From JAPPHA01 sp963664045 (lineage in GTDB: Bacteria; Pseudomonadota; Alphaproteobacteria; Rhodobacterales; Rhodobacteraceae): a stretch of 64,000 bases of DNA. Within the stretch, counting starts at the first letter, position 1, and every line of letters starts with the position of its first letter. The stretch is from assembly GCA_963664045.2 (NCBI GenBank), contig CAXXGT010000009.1, forward strand, positions 62,001 through 126,000, written 5' to 3'. The notes below the pieces were generated by a model that was not told the DNA's origin, did not search any database, and was given only the letters and a program-made list of their open reading frames with translations. Below, in pieces: positions 16,907-26,170 of this stretch. The position numbers and the translations under genes are program-made.

Positions 16907-17683
16907 TCACGTTGCAACAACGAGGCCGGAGTCCTGTCTTGCGCAAAGCGCGCGCAAGGCGGCGGGGCATGACCTGTCGGTGACAAGCATGTCGACCTGG
17001 CTGAGCCAGCCGATGCAGATCGGCGCCATGCGACCGAATTTTGTACTGTCCGCCGCAAGTACAACGTTGCGCGAGTGTTCAATTATTGCGCGCGCCACGT
17101 AAGCCTGGCGAAGATCGTAATCGAGGAGGGCACCGTCGTACGCGATGGCGGCTGCGCCGATGACGGCAACGTCGACCCGGAATTGCCGAATGAAATCGAC
17201 AGCGTTTTCTCCAACGATTGCCCCGTCGGCCCGGCGCACGACCCCCCCTGGAACCATAACCTCAATTCCCGGGAAATCCTTGATTTTATTGGCAAGATAG
17301 ACTGAATCCGTGACGAGCTTCAGGCCAACGTGATGCGAGAGGTGCATTGCAACTGCAGCTGTGGTTGTCCCCGAGTTGATCAACACCGTCGTGTTGTTCG
17401 GAATTCTGGATGCAACTGCGGATGCGATGGCGGCCTTCTCCTCCCTTGCGATCTCCTGACGGACCTGGAATCCGGTATATTCTGCCCCGGCGGCCAACGC
17501 GGCACCACCGTGAAACCGAATTATCTGGTTTACCTCGGCGAGTGCGTTCAGGTCCTTCCTGATGGTTTGAGGTGTCGTTTCGAACGCGTCCGCGAGTTCG
17601 TCCACCATGGCCCGACCCTTGGACTGAAGATGTTTCAGTATTGCCGTCTGGCGCCGCTTTGAATTCCGACTTACTTTTGTCAT
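16907..17683 (-). CDS. DeoR-family transcriptional regulator
   Basis: Regulator of 258 residues. The N-terminal winged helix-turn-helix (VDELADAFETTPQTIRKDL, about residues 20-45) is followed by the DeoR sugar-phosphate-sensing domain. INSGTTTAAVAMHL is the phosphate-binding loop; GGVVRRADGAIVG and DSTKFGR are also typical. The ATG at 17683 fits the family N-terminus better than a longer frame from 17746. E. coli controls its sulfoquinovose genes with a DeoR-type regulator (CsqR/YihW), so a similar role for the adjacent sulfosugar and TRAP genes is plausible. Confidence 0.9.
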   Translation of the reverse strand: MTKVSRNSKRRQTAILKHLQSKGRAMVDELADAFETTPQTIRKDLNALAEVNQIIRFHGGAALAAGAEYTGFQVRQEIAREEKAAIASAVASRIPNNTTVLINSGTTTAAVAMHLSHHVGLKLVTDSVYLANKIKDFPGIEVMVPGGVVRRADGAIVGENAVDFIRQFRVDVAVIGAAAIAYDGALLDYDLRQAYVARAIIEHSRNVVLAADSTKFGRMAPICIGWLSQVDMLVTDRSCPAALRALCARQDSGLVVAT

Positions 17684-17965
17684 TGTGTATTTGCCGATTT
17701 CGTCCTCTATCTTTCGAATTTTGTCACATGCGAACGATGGGTTCAACGGTCGTTTCCCTCGCGGGGCGATTCGGGTAGCGGCGAAATGACGGCGAGGCGA
17801 TGATCGGGGAACACAAGGCGGTCCACGCGCCGATCAGGACTAGGGATTCGGTCGCAATTCGCCTGACAATGTGCAGGCACTCGAAACAGTCGGTTGCCTG
17901 AGCGGCGGACCTGAACATGGCTGATCCGGAATTTTCTCGCCAACCATGATGCGTGGAATTCAACA

Positions 17966-19022
17966 ATGCAGGTCGTGCAAACGAGACTCCTGAACGATCG
18001 GATGTCCCGGCCGGTCGAACTCGGTGTCATCGGTTTCGGCGGTGCGCCGACAGGAAACCTGTATCGCGAAGTTTCGGATGATGGCGCAGGGGAGGCGTTG
18101 TCGGCTGCCTTTGATGCGGACATTCGCCATTTCGATACAGCACCCCGGCACGGACTCGGCCGATCCGAATTGCGTTCGTCGCATGCGATTCGTCAATTCG
18201 GCCGCGACAGGCTGGTTCTCTCGACAAAAGTCGGAAGAGTACTTCTGGATTGTGATCATGACGAAGTCACGCCGGAAGCGTTTGTCGACCTGCCTTGAAG
18301 GATGATCGTTTTCGACCACTCCCGCGACGGGGAGATGCGGTCTTGCGACGATTGCAAGGCGCGTCTTGGGATTGCATACGCCGATATCGCCGTTGTTCAC
18401 GATGTTTGTGCATTCTCCCAAGTTGGCCACGACGCCAGCGCGCAACGGATCCGTGAGTCGTTCGACCGTGGTGGTCACCACGCACTCACGGAACTCGGGA
18501 ATGCAGCGGAAATTGCAGCCATCGGCGCGGGTGTCAACGAATGGCAGGTCTGCGGAAGCGTATTGAAGCTTGCTGATTTCGATGGTTTTCTGCTGGCGGG
18601 TCGATTCACGCCGCTGGAACAGGATGCTGTCGGGACGTTCTTGCTTCTCTGCGAAGAGCGGGACGTCGGCATCATTCCTGGAGGACCCTTCAATTCCGGT
18701 ATCCTGGCAACGGGATACGTTGCAGGCGCACGTGCAACTACGCCGACGCGTCGTTGGAAGTCGTCCGAGGAGTCAAACGAACGAACGAAGTCTGCAAGGC
18801 GCATGGCACACGGCTCATCGCGGCGGCCCCCGGTTTGTCATTGGTCATCCCGGCGTGAAATCGGTGATTCCCGGTGCATCGACCGCTGCGGATGTCAGAT
18901 CGAGCGTGTCCAGCCTTGCTCAGCCGTTTCCACACGAGTTGAGGCTGGACTTGCGGGAAACCGGACCCATTCGCAAGAATGCTCCGATACCGACTTTCGG
19001 CGACAAGGTAGTTCAGCGATGA
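17966..19022 (+). pseudogene. Aldo/keto reductase (aldose 1-dehydrogenase type), frameshifted
   Basis: Three reading frames together recall a D-threo-aldose/L-fucose dehydrogenase. The first (from about 18002) has VIGFGGAPTGNLYREVSD, HFDTAPRHGLGRSE and LVLSTKVGR. The second (18350-18740) has ARLGIAYADIAVVHD, ESFDRGGHHALTELG, IAAIGAGVNEWQVC and PGGPFNSGILATG. The third (about 18800-19022) has FVIGHPGVKSVIPGAS and ELRLDLRETG. At least two frameshifts and a stop at 18298 make it non-functional. It precedes dehydratase, SDR and hydrolase genes, so it was probably the first step of that aldose pathway. Confidence 0.8.
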
Positions 19023-19522
19023 TGCCCGGTTTTCGGTCTTCACCGGGTCTCTCGTACACGTTCCGATGCATGGGGCGTGAGAGCGGCGATGTGGTCGCAG
19101 GCGCCGGTTTTTCGGATGTGTCGACATTCGCATCGAAAATTCATGCCAACGGGATTTTCGGCCACCGCATGCCGAAGGTGATTCGATCGCTGATGCAATT
19201 CCACTCTTTCATGGCCGAACCGTGATGACCATGCCGCAAGCTGGAAATGCTGACAGAAGTATTCCTGTTGCTGCGATGTCCTGTATGTCGGTCGACAACG
19301 CTTTTGCGGGATCCGCCCACGCAAGGGCAATCGGGAATCATGCCATCCGTGATCGGCAATGGAATTGGCCGTATGATTCGGAATAGATAACACGGGGCAA
19401 CAGGAATTCCGCCATGCGTGGGGCACCTCGGGAATCCCTTGCCATGGCGTTCGCCCTGGACGAGACGCGCTCCGCGTCGTGAGTCTGTCGTCCGGAACCA
19501 GGCTGGAATCGGGAGATCAATT
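19023..19522. other. Interval upstream of the dehydratase
   Basis: About 500 bases with no supported gene. Short frames on both strands lack family motifs. A GGGAGA ribosome-binding site for the next gene lies at its end (19511-19516). Promoter elements for the dehydratase operon should lie here but none is convincing. Confidence 0.4.
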
Positions 19523-21049
19523 GTGACGCATAAGCCTTCCACACTCATCCGCCTGCACGAAAAGGATCATGTCGCGGTTGCGGCGGACATCCTGAAGCCA
19601 GGTGATGGTCTTGATCAATACGGGATCACGGTCTCGTCGAAGATTGCCGCTGGCCACAAGGTCGCGGTCGCGCCGATCGCGGCTGGGAAGGGCGTCCTGA
19701 AATACGGGCAGGTCATCGGTTTGGCGAAAACCGATATCACCCCGGGAGATCATGTCCACGTGCACAATCTCGGCATGGGGGATCACCACCAGGACTACGC
19801 GTTCGGCCTGGACTGCCGTCCACTGGCGCCCGTCCGGGAGACGGCGGAATTCATGGGCTATCACCGGTCCGACGGAAGCGTCGGGACCCGGAATTATCTC
19901 GGCATCCTGACGACCGTGAACTGTGCCGGGAGCGTGGCGCGATTCATCGGCGAGGCCGTGAACAGGTCGGGGTTGCTCGACGGGATGCACAACATCGATG
20001 GCGTCGTCCCGATCGTCCACGGAACGGGTTGTGGGATGTCTGACCGGAACGAGGGCTACGCGACGCTGTTCAGAACCCTATCGGGTTATGCCCGCAACCC
20101 GAATTTCGGCGGGATTCTGCTCGTCGGACTCGGATGCGAGGTCATGCAGATTCCCGACCTCGTTGGCCCTGACAGGCGGTGGGACGATCCCACCTTCGGG
20201 TTCCTGAACATCCAGCAAACCGGGGGAACGCAACGAACCGTGGAACGGGGCGTCGAAATGCTGGGGGAAATCGCCCGATTCGCCAACAGGATCGAGCGAA
20301 AGCCGACGCCCGCGAGCCGGCTGGTGCTGGGCTTGCAGTGCGGAGGGTCCGATGGTTACTCCGGAATTACGGCGAATCCCGCGCTCGGTGCCGCGGCCGA
20401 CCTGCTTGTCCGCCACGGGGGCACGGCGGTCCTGTCGGAAACCCCCGAAATCTATGGCGCCGAACATCTTCTGACCCGGCGGGCCGTCAATGCCGACGTT
20501 GGCGAGAGCCTGGTGGAGAGAATCCGCTGGTGGGAAGAATACACGTCCCGCAACGAATGCGCGATGGACAACAACCCCACTCCGGGAAACAAGCGGGGCG
20601 GGTTGACGACAATCCTCGAAAAATCCCTGGGAGCAGTGGCGAAGGGTGGGACAGCCCCCTTGTCCGCTGTCTGCAAATATGCCGAACGGATCGAGGCCCC
20701 GGGTCTGGTTTTCATGGACAGCCCCGGATATGACCCGTGTTCCGTCACTGGCCAGATTGCGTCCGGCGCAAATCTGGTCGCATTCACAACCGGGAGAGGT
20801 TCGGTATCCGGCTATATGCCGACACCGTGCATCAAGCTTGCCAGCAACGACAGCCTGTTCACCCGCATGGGAGACGACATGGACGTGAACTGCGGGGACA
20901 TCGTGTCTGGAGGCGCCGATGTTGTGGAAAAGGGGAAAGACATCTTTGACCTGCTCCTGCGTGTTGCGTCGGGCGAACCGACCCGAAGCGAATGCCTGGG
21001 TTTCGGGGGCACCGAGTTCGTGCCGTGGCAGATCGGTGCGGTGATGTGA
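19523..21049 (+). CDS. UxaA-family sugar-acid dehydratase, possible L-fuconate dehydratase
   Basis: Protein of 508 residues in the altronate/galactarate dehydratase family. An N-terminal SAF-type domain (residues 1-80, HEKDHVAVAAD and HVHVHNLGMG) is followed by the large UxaA domain: YHRSDGSVGTRNYLGIL, VVPIVHGTGCGM, LQCGGSDGYSGITANPALG, MDNNPTPGNKRGGLTTILEKSLGA and MPTPCIKLASN. The cysteines in HGTGCG and GLQCGG are likely metal ligands. The GTG at 19523 with GGGAGA upstream is preferred over a longer frame. UxaA proteins dehydrate altronate, but in Campylobacter fucose loci a relative serves fuconate; the neighbours favour that here. Confidence 0.85.
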   Translation: MTHKPSTLIRLHEKDHVAVAADILKPGDGLDQYGITVSSKIAAGHKVAVAPIAAGKGVLKYGQVIGLAKTDITPGDHVHVHNLGMGDHHQDYAFGLDCRPLAPVRETAEFMGYHRSDGSVGTRNYLGILTTVNCAGSVARFIGEAVNRSGLLDGMHNIDGVVPIVHGTGCGMSDRNEGYATLFRTLSGYARNPNFGGILLVGLGCEVMQIPDLVGPDRRWDDPTFGFLNIQQTGGTQRTVERGVEMLGEIARFANRIERKPTPASRLVLGLQCGGSDGYSGITANPALGAAADLLVRHGGTAVLSETPEIYGAEHLLTRRAVNADVGESLVERIRWWEEYTSRNECAMDNNPTPGNKRGGLTTILEKSLGAVAKGGTAPLSAVCKYAERIEAPGLVFMDSPGYDPCSVTGQIASGANLVAFTTGRGSVSGYMPTPCIKLASNDSLFTRMGDDMDVNCGDIVSGGADVVEKGKDIFDLLLRVASGEPTRSECLGFGGTEFVPWQIGAVM

Positions 21050-21066
21050 TTCAGGGGAGGAATCGA

Positions 21067-21816
21067 ATGCGGTTGGCAGGAAAGAAGGCGCTGGTGACAG
21101 CGGCCGGTGCAGGAATCGGACGGGCGACGGCCATCGCGTTTGCGCGTGAAGGCGCACGTGTATTCGCGACGGACATCGATGCCCGGTCACTCGAGGAAAT
21201 TTCCGGGGCGGACGGTATCGAGACCCGGCTTCTGGACGTGACGTCATCCGATGCGGTGGCGACAGCGGCAGAGGAAGTGGGCGCTGTCGATGTGCTGTTC
21301 AATTGTGCAGGCGTGGTCCATCACGGCTCGATCCTCGAATGCGATGAGGACGCGTTCGACTTTTCGGTCGAATTGAACGTCAAGGGAACGTACAGGATGA
21401 CACGGGCCTTTCTCCCCCGCATGCTCGAAAAGGAGCGGGGCTCGATTATCTCCATGTCGTCGGTCGTCTCTTCGCTCATTGCCGCTCCGGACAGATTCGT
21501 CTATGGCGCGACGAAAGCGGCGATCGCCGCGATGATGAAATCGGTGGCGGCGGACTTCGTGACTCGCGGGATTCGCGCCAATGCCATATGCCCGGGAACG
21601 GTCGACACTCCGAGCTTGCAGGAACGAATTCGCACCGCAGGGGCCAAGACAGGAGATGTCGACGCGGTTCGCAAGGCTTTCATTGACCGGCAGCCGATGG
21701 GTCGTATCGGTCGGTCCGAGGAAGTCGCCGCCCTGGCCGTGTATCTTGGGTCTGACGAAAGCCAGTTCGTAACAGGCCAGGCTTTCGCAATAGATGGCGG
21801 CTGGTCCAACGTATAG
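21067..21816 (+). CDS. Short-chain dehydrogenase, possible 2-keto-3-deoxy-L-fuconate dehydrogenase
   Basis: NAD-type SDR of 249 residues. The dinucleotide loop is TAAGAGIGRA, the structural motif NCAGVVHHG and the catalytic set Ser in MSSVVSS and YGATK. VTGQAFAIDGGWSN closes the protein. A strong GGGGAGG ribosome-binding site precedes the ATG, 17 bases after the dehydratase stop. Length and sequence resemble the DHRS6-like enzymes that oxidise 2-keto-3-deoxy-L-fuconate in non-phosphorylating fucose degradation. By SDR family alone the substrate is open. Confidence 0.85.
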   Translation: MRLAGKKALVTAAGAGIGRATAIAFAREGARVFATDIDARSLEEISGADGIETRLLDVTSSDAVATAAEEVGAVDVLFNCAGVVHHGSILECDEDAFDFSVELNVKGTYRMTRAFLPRMLEKERGSIISMSSVVSSLIAAPDRFVYGATKAAIAAMMKSVAADFVTRGIRANAICPGTVDTPSLQERIRTAGAKTGDVDAVRKAFIDRQPMGRIGRSEEVAALAVYLGSDESQFVTGQAFAIDGGWSNV

Positions 21817-21825
21817 GAAACCTGG

Positions 21826-22674
21826 ATGAAGTTGATCCGCTATGGCCCGCCCGGTGCCGAAAAACCGGGCCTGGTCGACGTTGACGGCCAAATGAGGGAC
21901 CTGTCGGGACATGTGCGCGATGTCACGGGTTCGGTTCTCGGCGACCGGTCGCTCGACAGGTTGCGCGATGTTGATCTGCAGGCCTTGCCGCTGGTTGACC
22001 GGGACAGCCGGCTTGGTCCCTGTGTCGGACAGGTCGGAAAGGTTGTCTGTGTCGGGCTGAATTATTCGGATCATGCCGCCGAAACCGGCTCGCCCACGCC
22101 GAAAGAGCCGATCCTGTTTTTCAAGGCAACGTCGGCGATCTGCGGTCCGAATGACAATGTCATGATTCCGCGGGACTCGATCCGTACCGACTGGGAGGTC
22201 GAACTCGGAATCGTGATCGGGTCGGAGGTCCGGTACGTGGACGAAGCCGATGCACTTTCGCATGTTGCGGGCTACTGCGTTGTCAATGATGTCTCCGAGC
22301 GGGACTTCCAGACCAAGCGTGGCGGCCAGTGGGTCAAGGGCAAATCGGCGGATACGTTTTGTCCGCTGGGTCCCTGGCTTGTCACACGCGACGAGGTTCC
22401 GGACCCGCAAGGTCTCGACATGTGGCTGGACGTGAATGGCGAACGGCGACAGGACAGCAGTACGTCCAACATGATCTTTTCGGCGGCCTTCCTCGTGAGC
22501 TACATAAGCCGGTTCATGAGCCTGCAGGCCGGTGACGTGATCGCGTCGGGGACACCTGCCGGTGTCGGCTTGGGTCGGAATCCGCAGGTCTGGCTGGCTG
22601 CAGGGCAGACCATGAGGCTTGGAGTCCAGGGTCTCGGAGAGCAGCGCCAACTCGTGGTTGCGTGGCCTGGCTGA
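21826..22674 (+). CDS. Fumarylacetoacetate hydrolase-family protein, possible 2,4-diketo-3-deoxy-L-fuconate hydrolase
   Basis: Protein of 282 residues. Family blocks are VGLNYSDHAAETG, EPILFFKATSAI, DWEVELGIVIG with the metal-binding acidic residues, VNDVSERDFQ and GDVIASGTPAGVG. It follows the SDR by 9 bases in the same operon. The order dehydratase, SDR, FAH hydrolase matches the lower non-phosphorylating L-fucose/L-rhamnose route, which ends in pyruvate plus lactate. Other FAH enzymes cleave other acylpyruvates, so the exact substrate is inferred. Confidence 0.85.
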   Translation: MKLIRYGPPGAEKPGLVDVDGQMRDLSGHVRDVTGSVLGDRSLDRLRDVDLQALPLVDRDSRLGPCVGQVGKVVCVGLNYSDHAAETGSPTPKEPILFFKATSAICGPNDNVMIPRDSIRTDWEVELGIVIGSEVRYVDEADALSHVAGYCVVNDVSERDFQTKRGGQWVKGKSADTFCPLGPWLVTRDEVPDPQGLDMWLDVNGERRQDSSTSNMIFSAAFLVSYISRFMSLQAGDVIASGTPAGVGLGRNPQVWLAAGQTMRLGVQGLGEQRQLVVAWPG

Positions 22675-22687
22675 CGCTCGGAGCCGG

Positions 22688-22945
22688 ATGTCCAACACGG
22701 GGATTCGTGAGCAGATGAAGGTCCATCCTGAACTCCTTGCCCAAGGTGCGCAGACCGGCAAGGACATCGTCTGCCTGTCTCCCGGAATCTGGACGGCCGT
22801 CGGATACGCGGCGTTGAACGCTCACATGTTTGAAGGTTTTGCGGCGGCGACGATTGGCGACACATCGGAGTCGACGTGGGCCGCCCGCAACACGTACCCC
22901 TGGGAAGTCAGGAGGCTGAGCCGGGAAGCGGGAGAACGCCCGTGA
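22688..22945 (+). pseudogene. Possible N-terminal remnant of an MBL-fold hydrolase (alkylsulfatase-like)
   Basis: An 85-residue frame contains GIWTAVGYAALNAHMFEG followed after a few residues by GDTSESTWAARN. This resembles the start of metallo-beta-lactamase-fold alkylsulfatase-like enzymes, where a bound-ligand strand is followed by a D-T-S/T-E-S turn, but the residues between are scrambled and the HxHxDH metal site is absent. Its stop codon overlaps the GTG of the next permease gene (GTGA). It is either a decayed hydrolase end or a small unknown gene coupled to the transporter. Confidence 0.4.
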
Positions 22946-25062
22946 CCGGCTCCCGAAACCCTGAGCCCGCTGCACCTCCTGCGAAATCCCTCGACAGGAC
23001 GATAGCTGACGCCGCCGCCTTCCTGTTTACCTTGATCATCCTGATCTATGCGGCATCCGGGCCATTGGGCGAATTCGTCAGGTGGTTCATCGAAACCACG
23101 ACCGAAGGGTTTTCGGAGATGTCGAGGCGGGACCAGCGCCTGTTGCTCAAGCAACACTGGCTGGGCGTGGCGTTCAAGAGTTTCGAACGCGGGTTCCTGC
23201 TGCCGACCGGGCTGATTCTCGGTCTTCCGATCATCGTGTCCTTTTTCGTCACCTTCCTGACGCTTCACAAGGCTCCACACTACATGTGGGTGAACCGGTT
23301 GCTGGCCGCGGCGTCAATTTGCACCTTCGTGCTTTGGGTTGCCAATCTCTTCTCCGTCGATGCCGGTGTCCTCCCGGCTGCCCGTCCGGTCGATTTCGTG
23401 TTTTTTCCGATTGCGACGGTCCTGACCCTCTATCTCACCTGGAGATTGTTCGGGACGTTCATCGTCGTCTTCTGCCTGTTCTGGATTGTCTATTTCTTCG
23501 TTCGCGGCTTGTTCCCCGACTGGATGGGGATCCTGGCAGGTTCCGAATCGACGTTTTCGCAGTCAATGCGATCGATGGTGCTGAATTTCTGGTCGCAGAC
23601 GGGAGGCATGTTCGGCCAGCCCCTGCAGGTCGTTTCCGGAAATGTGCTGATTTTCATCGTGTTTGGCGGAGTGCTGATGGCGTCGGGGGCCGGGGACCTG
23701 CTGATGAAGATCGCGAACCGGATCGCGGGCGGGTTGACCGGCGGAGCCGCCCACGCCGCGGTCGCAAGCTCGGCGCTTTTCGGAACCTTGTCTGGTGCCG
23801 CGATTTCAAACGTGGTTTCGACCGGCGTGATGACGATTCCGGTCATCAAGCGCTCCGGCTTCAAACCCGCATTTGCCGGAGCTGTCGAGGCCGCCGCTTC
23901 GACCGGCGGTCAGATCGTGCCTCCGGTGATGGGGGTCGTGGCGTTTTTCGTCGCCGGTCAGATCGGGCTCGAGTATCGCTACATCGTCATTGCGGCCATC
24001 GTGCCGGCAGTTTTCTACTACGTTGGCACGTTTCTGACCGTCTACTTCGAGGCGCGACGCCAGGGGATCGGGCCTCTTCCGACCGGCAGCCGGCCCGCGC
24101 TTACAAGACCCGAACTATGGCAGACCCTGGTATTCGTCTTTCCTCTCGGGACACTCTCGTATTTCCTGTTTGTTCAACCGTCGGTTCCGAAAGCCGGCTT
24201 TTACGGTTTCATCGTCGCATTTGTCAGCGCTTTGGTCCTGTTTCGACAGTTTCGGTCCTGGTCAACGATCTATCGGGCCTGCGCCGATGCCGGCCGAATG
24301 TCGGCTTCCATCATCGTCATCGTAACCGCGATCGGCCTGATCGTGGGTTTGATCCAGGTTTCCGGCTTTTCCGGACGATTGTCCCTGTTGCTGACCCAAC
24401 TCGCCTCCGGTCCGTTGTTTTCGACCCTTGTGGTTGTTGCGCTGGGTTCGATCATACTCGGAATGGGACTGCCACCAGGTGCGACCTATTTCATCATCGT
24501 CATCGCGTTGTCGTCGGGAATCGATGCTGTCGGCCTTGCTCCGCTGACTCTTCACCTGTTCGTGGTGTTCTTCGCCGTGATTTCGACGGTCACGCCGCCC
24601 GTCGCGCTGGCGGCATTCGCGGCTGCGCCAATCGCCGGGGCGAATCCGATGCGGACCGGCCTGGAGGCGGCGCGGCTGTCGCTCGCCGGATTCATCATTC
24701 CGTTTGTTTTCGTTTATCATCCGGCAGTATTGTACAAGCTCCAGATCCTGTTCGAGTGGTTTGAAGGAGAGCTGCCAACGTCACGGGCAATGATTGACGT
24801 GTCCACCGTCAGCTGGCTGGAGCTCGGATGGATCGTCCTGGCCTTTTCGGTTTCCATGTGGCTGCTCGCGTCGGCGCTGGCCGGGTTCGAGAAGAACCGG
24901 TTGCGAACAAGCGAGCGCCTGCTGCGTATCATTGCCGGGCTGGCGATACTGTTGCCCGATCCGAAAATCGCGATACCTGCGCTTGCCGTGAGCGCGGCGC
25001 TTGTCGTCGGACACCGCCTGATCGGGGGTGAGCCATCGCAGGTTGACGTGCGATCAACCTGA
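22942..25062 (+). CDS. TRAP transporter fused permease (TAXI type, 4TM/12TM fusion)
   Basis: Membrane protein of 706 residues fusing the DctQ-like and DctM-like subunits. The N-terminal quarter holds about four or five helices (AAAFLFTLIILIYAASG, GFLLPTGLILGLPIIV). The DctM-like part includes ASSALFGTLSGAAISNVVSTG, GGQIVPPVMGVVAFFVA, LGMGLPPGATYFIIVIALSS and VTPPVALAAFAAAPIAG. The GTG at 22942 has GGGAG upstream and overlaps the preceding stop. It works with the TAXI receptor encoded next. It probably imports the acid or sugar used by the preceding catabolic genes. Confidence 0.92.
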   Translation: MTGSRNPEPAAPPAKSLDRTIADAAAFLFTLIILIYAASGPLGEFVRWFIETTTEGFSEMSRRDQRLLLKQHWLGVAFKSFERGFLLPTGLILGLPIIVSFFVTFLTLHKAPHYMWVNRLLAAASICTFVLWVANLFSVDAGVLPAARPVDFVFFPIATVLTLYLTWRLFGTFIVVFCLFWIVYFFVRGLFPDWMGILAGSESTFSQSMRSMVLNFWSQTGGMFGQPLQVVSGNVLIFIVFGGVLMASGAGDLLMKIANRIAGGLTGGAAHAAVASSALFGTLSGAAISNVVSTGVMTIPVIKRSGFKPAFAGAVEAAASTGGQIVPPVMGVVAFFVAGQIGLEYRYIVIAAIVPAVFYYVGTFLTVYFEARRQGIGPLPTGSRPALTRPELWQTLVFVFPLGTLSYFLFVQPSVPKAGFYGFIVAFVSALVLFRQFRSWSTIYRACADAGRMSASIIVIVTAIGLIVGLIQVSGFSGRLSLLLTQLASGPLFSTLVVVALGSIILGMGLPPGATYFIIVIALSSGIDAVGLAPLTLHLFVVFFAVISTVTPPVALAAFAAAPIAGANPMRTGLEAARLSLAGFIIPFVFVYHPAVLYKLQILFEWFEGELPTSRAMIDVSTVSWLELGWIVLAFSVSMWLLASALAGFEKNRLRTSERLLRIIAGLAILLPDPKIAIPALAVSAALVVGHRLIGGEPSQVDVRST

Positions 25063-25093
25063 ACAAACAACCGGGTAAACCAGGGAGAGAAAA

Positions 25094-26071
25094 ATGCGAA
25101 AAACGATTTATGCCGTCATTGCGGCAACATGCCTCGCCGGGGCGTCGGCGGCCGAGGATATCACACTCAAGATGGCGACGATTGCGCCGAGCCTGGGTCA
25201 GGCGATTACCATGGCGACGATGGCCAATGTCGTAACGGACAACCTTGACGGCGTCGCGATCGAAGTATCCGGCGGAGGGGCGGCAACGTTGCACATGATG
25301 GAAGTTGGTCGCGGAAACCTCGATCTGTCGATGACGTCTCCTGTCGTCTACAACCTGATGGCCGGCGGCAAGGCGATGTACGCCAATCAGCCCGACGCGC
25401 CCGAGTTGGCCGAGAATCTCAGGTTGCTGATGTGGTTCCCATACGGACAGTACCATTTCGCGGTTCGTGCGGATTCCGACATTCAGGTGCTCGACGATAT
25501 CGAGGGTGCTTCGGTTTTCCTCGGGCCCCAGGGCGGTGGCGCATACAATGGTGCCCGTGGATACATCGAGGCAACGACGGGCCTTGTCGTTGGCGAGGAC
25601 TACGAGGCGATCAAGGCGAATTGGCAGACCGGGTACCAGGCGTTTCTTGACGGGAAGGTCGACGTTTACGTGAACGGCTGCATCGATCCCTGTGGACAGT
25701 TCATCCAGTTCACCGAAACGGAGGAACTGCGCTTCATCGGCCCGGAAGACGATTCAGGTGACGTGGTCGACAAATGGCTGGGACAATTCCGCTACCGCGA
25801 CATGATTGGGCCGGGCCAGTATCAAGGCCAGGCAAACACTGAAGCGGTCAAGGCATGGAATACATCGGTCGGCGTCGCCGTCCGCGCCGACCTCGACGAG
25901 GAAATCGTCTACAAGGTGACCAAGGCGTTCTGGGACAATCTCGGCCAGATCACGTCCGATGCACCCTGGGCAAAGGCGCTTGATGTCGAGTACGCGGCAG
26001 CGAAACGAGGGTTGATGGAACTGCATCCCGGCGCCGCCCGCTACTACGCAGAGGCGGGCGTCCTGCAGTAA
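25094..26071 (+). CDS. TAXI-family TRAP solute receptor
   Basis: Periplasmic protein of 325 residues with a short signal peptide (AVIAATCLAGASA). Mature blocks VSGGGAATLHMMEVGRGNLDLSMTS, VFLGPQGGGAYNGARGYIEA and the closing LHPGAARYYAEAG are typical of the TAXI (TRAP-associated extracytoplasmic immunogenic) receptors. It follows the fused permease by 31 bases with a GGGAGA ribosome-binding site. TAXI ligands are poorly known, so this gene does not by itself define the substrate. Confidence 0.9.
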   Translation: MRKTIYAVIAATCLAGASAAEDITLKMATIAPSLGQAITMATMANVVTDNLDGVAIEVSGGGAATLHMMEVGRGNLDLSMTSPVVYNLMAGGKAMYANQPDAPELAENLRLLMWFPYGQYHFAVRADSDIQVLDDIEGASVFLGPQGGGAYNGARGYIEATTGLVVGEDYEAIKANWQTGYQAFLDGKVDVYVNGCIDPCGQFIQFTETEELRFIGPEDDSGDVVDKWLGQFRYRDMIGPGQYQGQANTEAVKAWNTSVGVAVRADLDEEIVYKVTKAFWDNLGQITSDAPWAKALDVEYAAAKRGLMELHPGAARYYAEAGVLQ

Positions 26072-26083
26072 GGCCATTTGATG

Positions 26084-26114
26084 CCCGGCGCCAACGGTGG
26101 ACCGTGGCGCCGGG
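26084..26114. terminator. Long hairpin between convergent genes
   Basis: CCCGGCGCCA at 26084-26093 pairs with TGGCGCCGGG at 26105-26114, and inside it CGGT pairs with ACCG. There is no T-run after the stem, so termination may need Rho or the hairpin may protect mRNA ends. It separates the TAXI receptor from the convergent ammonia-lyase. Confidence 0.6.
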
Positions 26115-26170
26115 AATCATCGCTTTGCGGCCGCGTGTTTTCGGGAACTTCGCGTCTCGTCGGCCCGTCG

